NCBI GenBank assembly: GCA_016297915.1
Contig: JAEDFU010000013.1
Span: forward strand, 1 to 34,359
Source: Clostridia bacterium
GTDB lineage: Bacteria; Bacillota; Clostridia; Christensenellales; UBA1242
Length of the DNA stretch: 34,359 nt
Reading direction: 5' to 3'
Positions within the stretch are counted from its first letter, which is position 1. Every line of letters starts with the position of its first letter. The notes beneath the pieces were generated by a model. The model saw only the letters and a program-made list of their open reading frames with translations. It searched no databases and was not told the DNA's origin. The position numbers and the translations under genes were made by a program. Below, one piece after another: positions 25,803-32,665 of this stretch.

Positions 25803-25865
25803 AAAAAGACGGCTTTAATTGAAGTGAACCCCGTAGGGGTCGCTTCATAATTAGTCGTCTTTTTT
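25803..25865 (+). terminator. tRNA-Arg terminator carrying an inserted hairpin
   Basis: AAGACGGCT pairs with AGTCGTCTT followed by Ts, as in the second copy at 31752-31779. Here the TTAATT loop holds 32 extra bases (25821-25852). They contain the hairpin GAAGTGAACCCC-GTA-GGGGTCGCTTC and repeat AATT on both sides, like a small insertion with a 4-bp target duplication. Confidence 0.85.
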
Positions 25866-25869
25866 AAAT

Positions 25870-26616
25870 TTAAATTACTTCATATTTGTGATGCTTCAAA
25901 ATATCTGCATCAGAGATTTCTTTATAAGATTTTTGCCCTTGATCATTAATTTCCCATGGCGTTCCATTTTGATGCGTTAATGCAATTAAAGTATTAGTGT
26001 TATAGTTTTTATATTTTTCCAATGTTTCATCTATTGAATTAATTTTTTTAATTCCGTCAAGACTTATCATGATCCTGCTTTTGACTGACATTTGATTATC
26101 TTTATTAAATGGCGTTTCTAATGGCGTTTCTAATGGCGGTTCTATTATTTCGCAATTACTGCGTTTATATTTTTCATATATTGATTCTATTACAGGTCCA
26201 TATTTAAAAGCAAATATTTTATCAGTGAAAAGTTTTTTATTGTATTTACATAAATAATCTGCATAGCAAAAATATGTCAATTTTTCAAGCCTAGTATGAG
26301 TACATTTAAGTTTTGTCAAAATGTAATTTGCAATATCAAGAGCGGTTATTTCTTTATCGTTTGATAATAAACTGATAAATGTGTCTTTATCATTTACTAA
26401 TTTTACCCCCTCAAAGAAGGAATCTGTTTTTATAACATCTGACCATTTTTCTGATTGAGCAAGAATAGCATGTGTTGCAATTGAAAATTGCTTGTCTTTT
26501 AATTTATTTAATTCATAAATTGTTTTCTCATATTCTAAATTGTTGTTGCAATAATCAAGGGCGATTCTTTTCCCAGTAGAATATGAACTACCTAAGATAA
26601 TTATGTGTTTTATCAT
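25870..26616 (-). CDS. Panacea-domain (PanA-like) antitoxin of a toxSAS pair
   Basis: This 248-residue protein carries a Panacea (SocA-like, DUF4065) domain at about 93-225. Typical segments are LDIANYIL, RLEKLTYFCYADYL, KLFTDKIFAFKYGPVIESIYEKYK and a late LTHQNGTPW. Panacea domains neutralise many unrelated toxins, including toxSAS enzymes. The first 90 residues form a separate domain I do not recognise. A Pro/Leu/Glu/Thr linker (PPLETPLETPF, about 160-170) is encoded by 12-bp tandem repeats at 26111-26146. Its strong AAGGAGGG SD lies in the toxin gene's last codons, and the ATG overlaps the toxin stop as ATGA. High antitoxin expression would follow. Confidence 0.82.
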   Translation of the reverse strand: MIKHIIILGSSYSTGKRIALDYCNNNLEYEKTIYELNKLKDKQFSIATHAILAQSEKWSDVIKTDSFFEGVKLVNDKDTFISLLSNDKEITALDIANYILTKLKCTHTRLEKLTYFCYADYLCKYNKKLFTDKIFAFKYGPVIESIYEKYKRSNCEIIEPPLETPLETPFNKDNQMSVKSRIMISLDGIKKINSIDETLEKYKNYNTNTLIALTHQNGTPWEINDQGQKSYKEISDADILKHHKYEVI

Positions 26617-27272
26617 TTTTTCCCTCCTTTTAATAATTCTTTAAATTGTTTTTCCCAAATAGTATATTTTTGTTTGTGTTTTTTGTGTGATTCATAATTT
26701 GATTCTTCATCTTTTTTATACCATAATTGCAGTTCCCATTGATAATTAAAATTATCAACTTTAAAATATATGTGTGTTGCTTTATAATTTAGTTTATCCG
26801 ATTTAATGCATTTTAGACTTGGGAATTTTTCCGAAATGTGTTGATATATAAAATTAAAATCAAATTTGTTCTCTGTAATTATTCTCATGCCGAATATATC
26901 GTTGAAGCACTTATTTATTGGAATTGAACCAGGTGTTCCATTTACATTCTTTTTTGTTTCATAAGTGAAAAGTTTGTAAAGAATCGAATTTAATTGTTTT
27001 ACTCTTGTATGGCTAATTATTTCTTCTTGAGATAATTTCAATAAATCTAAATTTACTTCCGTATTTAAATAATCAGCATAATCTATAACACTAAGTAATA
27101 TGTTTAAAGATTTATCGTCATTCCTAACAAATATATCTTTTACTTCAGTTGATGATTGATTAAAGATATCTTCTGGATGTTTTTTCTTCCATTTTTTACA
27201 AACTACTGTGTATAAATTGCAGATTTTTTCTATTGATTTATCAATTAATTCAAGTTCTTCTATTGCTTCCAT
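26613..27272 (-). CDS. toxSAS toxin, single-domain RelA/SpoT-type nucleotide pyrophosphotransferase
   Basis: This 219-residue protein matches the RelA/SpoT synthetase fold. R90..QLNSILYK100L corresponds to the ATP-binding RxKSxxSxxxK element. NDIFGMRII (Asp125, Gly128, Arg130) fits D-xx-GxR, and NYKATH (Tyr163, His167) fits the GYRAxH guanosine-binding loop. ELQL (Glu180, Gln182) fits E-x-Q, and a basic SHKKHKQKY follows. There is no hydrolase or ACT domain, as in toxSAS toxins, which make (p)ppApp or pyrophosphorylate the tRNA CCA end. The gene has no SD, and TGCTATAAT (minus strand, -10 at 27284-27279) would start transcription about at the ATG, so the mRNA may be leaderless. Which of the two activities applies is not visible. 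Confidence 0.8.
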   Translation of the reverse strand: MEAIEELELIDKSIEKICNLYTVVCKKWKKKHPEDIFNQSSTEVKDIFVRNDDKSLNILLSVIDYADYLNTEVNLDLLKLSQEEIISHTRVKQLNSILYKLFTYETKKNVNGTPGSIPINKCFNDIFGMRIITENKFDFNFIYQHISEKFPSLKCIKSDKLNYKATHIYFKVDNFNYQWELQLWYKKDEESNYESHKKHKQKYTIWEKQFKELLKGGKK

Positions 27273-27278
27273 AATTTA

Positions 27279-27284
27279 ATTATA
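27279..27284 (-). promoter_or_regulatory. -10 box for the toxin-antitoxin operon
   Basis: On the minus strand TATAAT is preceded by TGC (extended -10). Its 3' edge is 6 nt from the toxin ATG, consistent with a leaderless transcript. A TTGACA at 27320-27315 is too far (30 nt) to pair with this -10 but could serve a second upstream promoter with TATATA. Confidence 0.55.
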
Positions 27285-27338
27285 GCATACTTTATATAAA
27301 ATTTGTATACATAATGTCAAAATTTTTATTTTTTTATT

Positions 27339-27712
27339 TTATTGAAATATTTTATTTATAACTTCGCTGGCATGGATATCGCTGTTCTTTAAGAAGTGGC
27401 TGTAGAAGTCGCTTGTGGTACTTGCTTTGCTGTGACCAGCTCTGGCTGATACTGTTTTCATATCCACACCTGCCATCAGTTGAAGAGTAATGTTAGTATG
27501 TCTAAGTGAGTGAAGTGTAACTATTGGCAGTCCTGCTCGTGCAAGAGATTTTTGTATCCATACTCGTAAGAGTCCTGGGCAGATGTCTTTGCCGTCTTCT
27601 GTGCAGGATAGTCTATCTGTATCGCCAAGTCTATCACCAAGATACTTCTTTTGGTTTTGCCACCAATTTTCGTATTCGTATAATTCATACCCACCATATT
27701 TGCAAAGGGATT
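27339..27712 (-). pseudogene. Tyrosine integrase, C-terminal remnant
   Basis: The minus strand encodes about 122 residues ending in LHSLRHTNITLQLMAGVDMK, TVSARAGHSKASTTSDFYSH and a short tail. These hold the HxLRH, GH and catalytic Tyr motifs (box II) of tyrosine recombinases. The reading frame is open upstream only to an in-frame TAA at about 27715-27713, and no N-terminal arm-binding or first catalytic Arg part is present. The gene is therefore truncated. It is likely what is left of the island's own integrase, so the island should be immobile without help. Confidence 0.85.
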
Positions 27713-27725
27713 TTTAAACCGAGAT

Positions 27726-27796
27726 AGGCCTAACCCTTAGGAGGCTTGCGGGCAATCCATTGATTGGTGTGAACACCATGAATCAAACCATTGATT
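27726..27796 (+). repeat. Hairpin cluster at the integrase breakpoint
   Basis: CCTAA-CCC-TTAGG (27729-27741) forms a small hairpin. TTGATTGGTG (27760-27769) pairs with CACC (27774-27777) and AATCAA (27781-27786) around TGAA. CCATTGATT occurs at 27757-27765 and again at 27788-27796. The cluster separates the truncated integrase from the small plus-strand genes. Confidence 0.5.
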
Positions 27797-27822
27797 ACTT
27801 TTTAGGAGTTAAAGGAGATAAA

Positions 27823-28041
27823 ATGAAATCGAGATTTGTTTGTGATATTTCTAATGCTAGATTAGCAGGAAATACAATTGATCGGAGTGAAGAATTTGTA
27901 GCTAAGTATGTAGTTGAAAGAGTGGTATATTTGGCAAGAGATTATTTTATATATTTTAGAGAACATCTGCTAGAAGAAAACCTAATATCGTTAAATACAA
28001 GCACTAAATGTATATTGATAACAAAGGTTGTTTTCATGTGA
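27823..28041 (+). CDS. Small protein of unknown function
   Basis: This 72-residue protein, MKSRFVCDISNARLAGN..., has AAAGGAG well placed before ATG 27823; upstream in-frame starts lie in the hairpin cluster without SD. It contains a helical, hydrophobic EFVAKYVVERVVYLARDYF segment. No family is recognised. It could be the N-terminal remnant of a longer gene, since the reading frame ends abruptly and related-looking small frames follow. Confidence 0.5.
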   Translation: MKSRFVCDISNARLAGNTIDRSEEFVAKYVVERVVYLARDYFIYFREHLLEENLISLNTSTKCILITKVVFM

Positions 28042-28143
28042 TTATGTTTTGTTGTTTACATAGTGACATTATGCTTTTGGTTTACAGCGATGGCAAAGAT
28101 TATGCTAAATATGTTTCTATAATTTCAAATGGAGGTGAAAAAG

Positions 28144-28380
28144 TTGAACCACGATTTACAACTAGTAAAAGATACTCTAGAAAACGAAAAACTCAGCGCA
28201 GAAGAACAACTACAACTAACTAAAATTTGCGAATTAAAAGATGAGTTCGTAAAAGATTTTTCAAAAGAAAAATGGCGAGAGTATTTTAATTTAGACATAG
28301 AAAAAGTTCAACTTCACAATCTTGAAATTGACCATGTTATTGAAACTACCTACAAAGTTTGTAAAGAATTACTCAAATAA
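28144..28380 (+). CDS. Small helical protein upstream of the methyltransferase
   Basis: This 78-residue, highly charged protein is predicted helical throughout (LQLVKDTLENEKLSAEEQLQ...). It starts with TTG at 28144, 8 nt after GGAGG within a near-perfect GGAGGTGA ribosome site (28131-28138). An in-frame ATG at 28129 overlaps that SD and is less likely. No family is recognised and no helix-turn-helix is obvious. It ends 36 nt before the inverted-repeat operator of the methyltransferase gene. A regulatory or accessory role is only a guess. Confidence 0.6.
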   Translation: MNHDLQLVKDTLENEKLSAEEQLQLTKICELKDEFVKDFSKEKWREYFNLDIEKVQLHNLEIDHVIETTYKVCKELLK

Positions 28381-28416
28381 AGTGTTGAATTTATAAAAAT
28401 TTTATAATAATTTGTG

Positions 28417-28451
28417 ATTATAGTGCAAAAATTGTATTTTTGTGCTATAAT
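28417..28451. promoter_or_regulatory. Inverted-repeat operator overlapping the methyltransferase promoter
   Basis: ATTATAGTGCAAAAA (28417-28431) and TTTTTGTGCTATAAT (28437-28451) are inverted copies that match at 13 of 15 positions around TTGTA. The right arm contains an extended -10 (TGCTATAAT) for the methyltransferase gene. The left arm reads TATAAT on the other strand. This should bind a dimeric regulator that controls promoter access, or fold as a hairpin. Confidence 0.75.
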
Positions 28452-28468
28452 TTTTTTAGGAGAAAATT

Positions 28469-29293
28469 ATGATTACACCCTTTTTAAGATGGGCTGGTGG
28501 TAAACGCTGGTTAATTAACGAAGTAAATGATTTAATAAGAGGCTACGAATTTAATAATTATTATGAGCCTTTTCTTGGTAGTGCTGCAATATTTTTTAAT
28601 ATTAAAGCTTCTTTTACTAAATGTTATCTTAATGATATAAATAATGAGCTAATCTTAACCTATAAACAAGTTAAAGAAAATAAGAACTCTGTTATTAAAT
28701 ATCTAAAACAATTTCCGAATAAAAAAGATTTTTATTATGATATCAGAAAAAAACGATTTAGAAGTTTAAGTAAGCAAGCTGCTCAATTCATCTATCTAAA
28801 TCACACCTCCTATAATGGTATTTATAGGGTTAATAGTAAAGGCGAATATAATGTTCCTTTTGGGTATAAAAAGAACTACACAATCGATGAACAATCTCTC
28901 AATACATGTTCTGAAAAGTTGCAAAATTCAGTTCTATCTTCAGTTAACTTTACATGCTTTGTAGATCAAATCCAAGAAGGAGACTTAATCTTTCTAGATC
29001 CGCCATATACTGTTTCACACAACAATAATGGTTTTATAGAATATAATAAAAACTTATTTTCATTAGAAGATCAAATAAGATTGAGTGAATTTATAGATAA
29101 AATAAAAGAAAAAAGGGCTTATTATATATTAACAAATGCTGCCCACAAAAAAATTGATGAAATATTTGATAAAGGCGATTACAAATATATCCTTAATCGA
29201 TCTAGCACTATAGGTGGAAGAAATGCAAAGCGGGGACAAATAGAAGAATATTTATTTACTAATATTAAAAGGAGAAATTCTAGTGATAATTAA
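28469..29293 (+). CDS. Dam-type (D12 class) DNA N6-adenine methyltransferase
   Basis: This 274-residue enzyme transfers a methyl group from SAM to adenine N6 in a short DNA site. The SAM-binding N terminus is FLRWAGGKRW (5-14), followed by YYEPFLGSAAIFF (about 31-43). The catalytic motif IV is DPPY starting at Asp177 and is followed by the variable target-recognition part. Order and size match the Dam/DpnIIA/D12 class. AGGAG precedes the ATG. The gene overlaps the DGQHR-HEPN gene by 11 nt, so both are made from one mRNA and the methyl mark very likely serves that partner. The recognition site cannot be read from the sequence. Confidence 0.93.
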   Translation: MITPFLRWAGGKRWLINEVNDLIRGYEFNNYYEPFLGSAAIFFNIKASFTKCYLNDINNELILTYKQVKENKNSVIKYLKQFPNKKDFYYDIRKKRFRSLSKQAAQFIYLNHTSYNGIYRVNSKGEYNVPFGYKKNYTIDEQSLNTCSEKLQNSVLSSVNFTCFVDQIQEGDLIFLDPPYTVSHNNNGFIEYNKNLFSLEDQIRLSEFIDKIKEKRAYYILTNAAHKKIDEIFDKGDYKYILNRSSTIGGRNAKRGQIEEYLFTNIKRRNSSDN

Positions 29294-31517
29294 TCAAACT
29301 CTAGACTTAAGTACAGATCAAAAAAAGTTATTGACAAATGTAAAACAAAAGTTTATTCGCAAAACAATTTTAAAAGAAGAAATTTCTAATTATGAAGAGC
29401 AAGGATATGTTGTATCTTCACAACAAAAATCAAAAGCAATTGTAAAAAAATTAAAACCAGAAATTGAACTTGGCTATTATGAGTTTGTTCAATTGTTTTG
29501 TGAAATGGGTTTCAAAATTATTCCCAATTTGCCACATTCTTTTAATGATGAGACAAAAGATATATCTGATTTTAGTTTTATCGCAGAAGATAATGAATGT
29601 ATTTTAATTTGCTATTACTTATATTCTTATGCAAAAAAAGAAATAAGTTGTTTTGAACAAGTTTTAGAAAATATCAAATCAAATTATGGAGAATTATTAA
29701 AAGAACTTAGAAAGATATTTACTTGCAATAAAAAATTTAAGGTTATCATTTGTACAAAAAACTACGCCATTTCTAATAGTGATATTTCCTTTATTGGTGA
29801 ACAGAAATATTTTTATATCGATGATGATAGATTAGAATATTATAACAATTTAAACAAGCATCTCGGCAACGCATCAAAGTATCAATTATTGGGAAATCTG
29901 TTCTCAGGACAAAAGATTGCAAACTTAGATGAAGTAATACCTGCCATACAAGGCAAAATGGGAGGATTAACATATTATTCTTTTTCTATAGAACCAGAAA
30001 AACTATTAAAAATAGGATACATACTTCATAGGACAGATGCAAATAGAAATGATATGCCAACATATCAAAGACTTATTAGAAAATCAAGATTAAAACAAAT
30101 AGAAACTTTTATTAATAATGGTGGTTTCTTTCCTAACTCTGTTATTATAAGCATTGATACAAATAAAAAAGGGTTAAATTTCTCTCTTTCTAGTTTGCAA
30201 GACGAAACTTCAATCTCAAAAATAGGTCTACTAAAACTACCTCAAAGATATAAGTCTATTTATATTATTGATGGACAACATCGTCTTTATGGTTATGCAA
30301 ACACACAATATAAAGAGACAAACACCATACCTGTAGTTGCCTTTTTGGATCTTGCTAAAAATGATCAGATAAAGCTTTTTATGGAGATTAATGAAAATCA
30401 AAAATCAGTATCGAAAAATCTTAGAACAACACTAAATGCGGATCTATTATGGGATTCTGAAAATCCAACAGAAAGAAACACTGCTCTTTTCTCAAGAATT
30501 GCTCAGGAATTAGGAGAAAATACAGAGTCTCCTTTATTTGATAGAGTTATTATTGGTGAAAATAATAAAACAGACAAATGTTGTATTACATTAGATACAA
30601 TTAGGGATGCTTTGGATAAATCTGGTCTGTTTAATAAATATAAAGGAACAGAAATTGAGCGTTCTGGTATTTGTGATTTAAATAATAATGATAAAAACTT
30701 TGACAATATATTTGCTTTATTAGTTAGTTCTTTTAAATATATTAAACAAAATGACATTGAAAATTGGAATAAATCAGAAGATGAAAACAAATGGGTATAC
30801 AATATTTCAATTTACGGAATTATAAGAATTATTTCTGACATATCTAATATCTTATTAACAACTAACCTATATAATCAAGACAAAATTAATGAACATTTTG
30901 AAGATTTTATACCTTATCTAGATGCAATAATTCAAGGTGTAAATGATTTGAATGACGAGCAGAAGAAAGATTTAAAAACTTCTTATGGTGGCGGAGGCCG
31001 AATTAAGTATTGGAGAACATTACAAGGTTTTATTTTAAGTAAATTCCCAAATATTATTTTTGATGGATATGAGGAGTGGCAAAAAAATAATACAAAACAA
31101 TTTAATACCCAAGCATTTTCTTTAATAAGTGATGTCGAATCATATTTAAATGAAAAAGTAAAAGAAAAATTAGTTTCTGAATTTGGTAAAAAATGGATGA
31201 TAAATGGCATACCTAAAGCTGTTATGCAAAAAATCAGAGATTTAAAAACGGAAAAAGAATATGAAGAGCCAGATATTGAAATAGATGAGTGGGATTGTTT
31301 GCACCTTATAGACTATAGAGACATTATGATAAATAATTGGCAAAACTTTTTTGATAAGGATTATTCCGATCCTTTCGTTAAAGGACGTTCAAAAAAAGAT
31401 AAAACCGAATGGCTGGTAAATTTAAATAGAATAAGAAATAATGTAGACCATAATAGAAGTGTTTCTGAAGAAGATTTCAAATATTTAAACAACATTCATA
31501 ATTGGCTTATAAAGTAG
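29283..31517 (+). CDS. DGQHR-domain protein with nuclease-like N terminus and HEPN-like C terminus
   Basis: This 744-residue protein starts with GTG, with AGGAG inside the methyltransferase's last codons. Residues about 40-200 resemble the alpha/beta (restriction-endonuclease-like) region seen in other DGQHR proteins, but where an ExK would be expected the strand reads ILICYY. About 220-560 is the DGQHR/ParB-like domain related to DndB, with IIDGQHRLYGY (Asp330 to Arg334) and FMEINENQKSVSKNLR. The C terminus (about 590-744) ends in an all-helical Swt1/HEPN-like domain with RNNVDH (718-723), matching the RNxxxH RNase motif. Its tight coupling to a methyltransferase suggests a defence effector or toxin. 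The domain calls away from DGQHR are inferences. Confidence 0.8.
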   Translation: MIINQTLDLSTDQKKLLTNVKQKFIRKTILKEEISNYEEQGYVVSSQQKSKAIVKKLKPEIELGYYEFVQLFCEMGFKIIPNLPHSFNDETKDISDFSFIAEDNECILICYYLYSYAKKEISCFEQVLENIKSNYGELLKELRKIFTCNKKFKVIICTKNYAISNSDISFIGEQKYFYIDDDRLEYYNNLNKHLGNASKYQLLGNLFSGQKIANLDEVIPAIQGKMGGLTYYSFSIEPEKLLKIGYILHRTDANRNDMPTYQRLIRKSRLKQIETFINNGGFFPNSVIISIDTNKKGLNFSLSSLQDETSISKIGLLKLPQRYKSIYIIDGQHRLYGYANTQYKETNTIPVVAFLDLAKNDQIKLFMEINENQKSVSKNLRTTLNADLLWDSENPTERNTALFSRIAQELGENTESPLFDRVIIGENNKTDKCCITLDTIRDALDKSGLFNKYKGTEIERSGICDLNNNDKNFDNIFALLVSSFKYIKQNDIENWNKSEDENKWVYNISIYGIIRIISDISNILLTTNLYNQDKINEHFEDFIPYLDAIIQGVNDLNDEQKKDLKTSYGGGGRIKYWRTLQGFILSKFPNIIFDGYEEWQKNNTKQFNTQAFSLISDVESYLNEKVKEKLVSEFGKKWMINGIPKAVMQKIRDLKTEKEYEEPDIEIDEWDCLHLIDYRDIMINNWQNFFDKDYSDPFVKGRSKKDKTEWLVNLNRIRNNVDHNRSVSEEDFKYLNNIHNWLIK

Positions 31518-31692
31518 AACTGCACCCAAACGGTAGAATTGCTCAAAAGTGCACCAAATCGTCACCGCGATTTTGGGTGGGATTGATTAAAAGATAGTTA
31601 ATTTGATTGAGAATTCCTGTCAAATTGACTATAATTTTGATGATAATTGATAAAGTGAGAGATAGAAAGGTTATTTTAATAATTTTCCATTG
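31518..31692 (+). other. Right end of the island, non-coding
   Basis: Two similar stretches, TGCACCCAAACGG and TGCACCAAATCG, lie at about 31521-31533 and 31551-31562. CACCAAATCG pairs with CGATTTTGGGTG across TCACCG, making a hairpin (about 31553-31580) that could end the DGQHR transcript, though no T-run follows. Confidence 0.45.
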
Positions 31693-31741
31693 CTCCTAAG
31701 CGATAGTTCGGCAGTTCAAATCTGCCTATTCACACCAATTT
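31693..31741 (+). repeat. attR-type direct repeat (tRNA-Arg 3' half)
   Basis: This copy repeats 25748-25796 with one mismatch. The bases upstream of 31693 do not match the tRNA 5' half, so this is not a second tRNA gene. It is the displaced 3' end of the original tRNA-Arg. Confidence 0.9.
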
Positions 31742-31751
31742 ACAAAGAAAC

Positions 31752-31779
31752 AAGACGGCTTTAATTAGTCGTCTTTTTT
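31752..31779 (+). terminator. Original tRNA-Arg terminator
   Basis: AAGACGGCT, TTAATT loop, AGTCGTCTT and seven Ts form a compact intrinsic terminator. It is the uninterrupted version of the terminator at 25803-25865. Confidence 0.9.
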
Positions 31780-31783
31780 TCTA

Positions 31784-32465
31784 AACCCCCTAGATAGTCT
31801 GGGGGTTCAGTGGAGGTTTACCGTTGAACAAAATATCCCCTTATGTTAAAATATTTTTGGTCTGCCAACCAAAATTTAACATAAGGAGATAAAAGTATAT
31901 GAATGACACAAATAGTTCAGATTGCAACGACTTGGAATTGCAAGTACCATATTGTGTTTGCACCAAAGTATAGAAGGAGAGTATTCTTCGGTCAGAAGAG
32001 AAAAGAAATAGGAGCAATTCTAAGGTCGTTGTGTGAATGGAAATAAGTAGAAATAATAGAAGCAGAAGTTTGCCCAGATCATATACATATGTTTGTTAAA
32101 ATTCCACCAACACTAAGCGTAGCGAGTTTTGTGGGATTTTTAAAAGGTAAGAGTAGTATTTTAATATATCAAAAATATGCGAATATGAAATTCAAATATA
32201 GAAATAGATAGTTCTGGTGTAGAGGGTATTATGTAGATACAGCAGGAAAGAACGATATAAAAATTAAGGAGTACATAGCGAACCAACTGAAAGAAGATAA
32301 GTTGGTAGAACAAATGACGATACAGAAAATAAATAATTCATTCGAAAACTAAGAGGTTCGCTTCGCAAGTGGCAGACCGAGAGTGAGCGATTTCGCTATG
32401 CTAGTAACATGGGGTTATACCCCGAAATGAAAAACTACCAGCCTAGCTGGTGGATATTTATTAGG
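31784..32465 (+). mobile_element. Degenerate IS200-type (IS200/IS605 family) insertion sequence
   Basis: The left end holds the hairpin AACCCCC/GGGGGTT (31784-31807). A second hairpin pairs CTTATGTTAAA (about 31840) with TTTAACATAAG (about 31875), which would hide the transposase ribosome site as in IS200. The right end holds ACCAGC-CTA-GCTGGT (32437-32451). The length of about 680 bp fits IS200. The ends were inferred, since no flanking duplication is expected for this family. Confidence 0.8.
31899..32352 (+). pseudogene. IS200 TnpA transposase, inactivated
   Basis: After ATG 31899 (AAGGAG upstream) the frame must shift once near 31930 to read TWNCKYHIVFAPKYRRR. It then meets TAA in place of a Gly codon before VEIIEAEVCPDHIHMFV and TAG in place of Ser before FWCRGYYVDT. 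The HUH motif HIH is still readable. One frameshift and two stops mean the Y1 transposase cannot be made intact. Confidence 0.88.
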
Positions 32466-32469
32466 TACA

Positions 32470-32590
32470 AAAATTTTTAAAATTACTGTATCTTACTGTG
32501 CCTATAGCCACTTTTTTAGCCCACTTGAGTGGTCTAAAACGGGGTAAAACTGACTAAACTTTTATATAGTTTTAGTAATTTTTTAAAATT
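32470..32590. repeat. Structured non-coding stretch between IS200 and the HNH gene
   Basis: AAAATTACT (32478-32486) and AGTAATTTT (32574-32582) can close a stem. Inside it CCACT pairs with AGTGG, and CTAAAAC with GTTTTAG. The fold is multi-branched on paper, but its function is unknown. Confidence 0.4.
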
Positions 32591-32629
32591 AAATCACCGA
32601 ATATAAAAAATAAATATTTGTTAGCGAGC

Positions 32630-32660
32630 TTGACAAAATATGATTGAAATGTTATATAAT
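32630..32660 (+). promoter_or_regulatory. Promoter of the HNH gene
   Basis: TTGACA (32630-32635) is followed by TATATA at 17 bp (32653-32658) or TATAAT at 19 bp (32655-32660). Transcription from here would make a leader of about 170 nt. Confidence 0.7.
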
Positions 32661-32665
32661 GATTA

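Noticed and set aside
28008..28223. 71-codon frame between the two small island genes
   Set aside because: It overlaps both neighbours, which have far better ribosome sites.
31693..31741. A second tRNA-Arg gene
   Set aside because: Only the part from the anticodon loop onward is present; the D-arm and 5' acceptor strand are missing, so it is an attachment-site copy.
32520..32600. Group I intron core or CRISPR-like sequence (GACTA near ATATAGT, GTTTTAG)
   Set aside because: The two strands that would form P7 are only a few bases apart, so P3/P8 cannot lie between them. No repeated spacer structure or cas gene is present.
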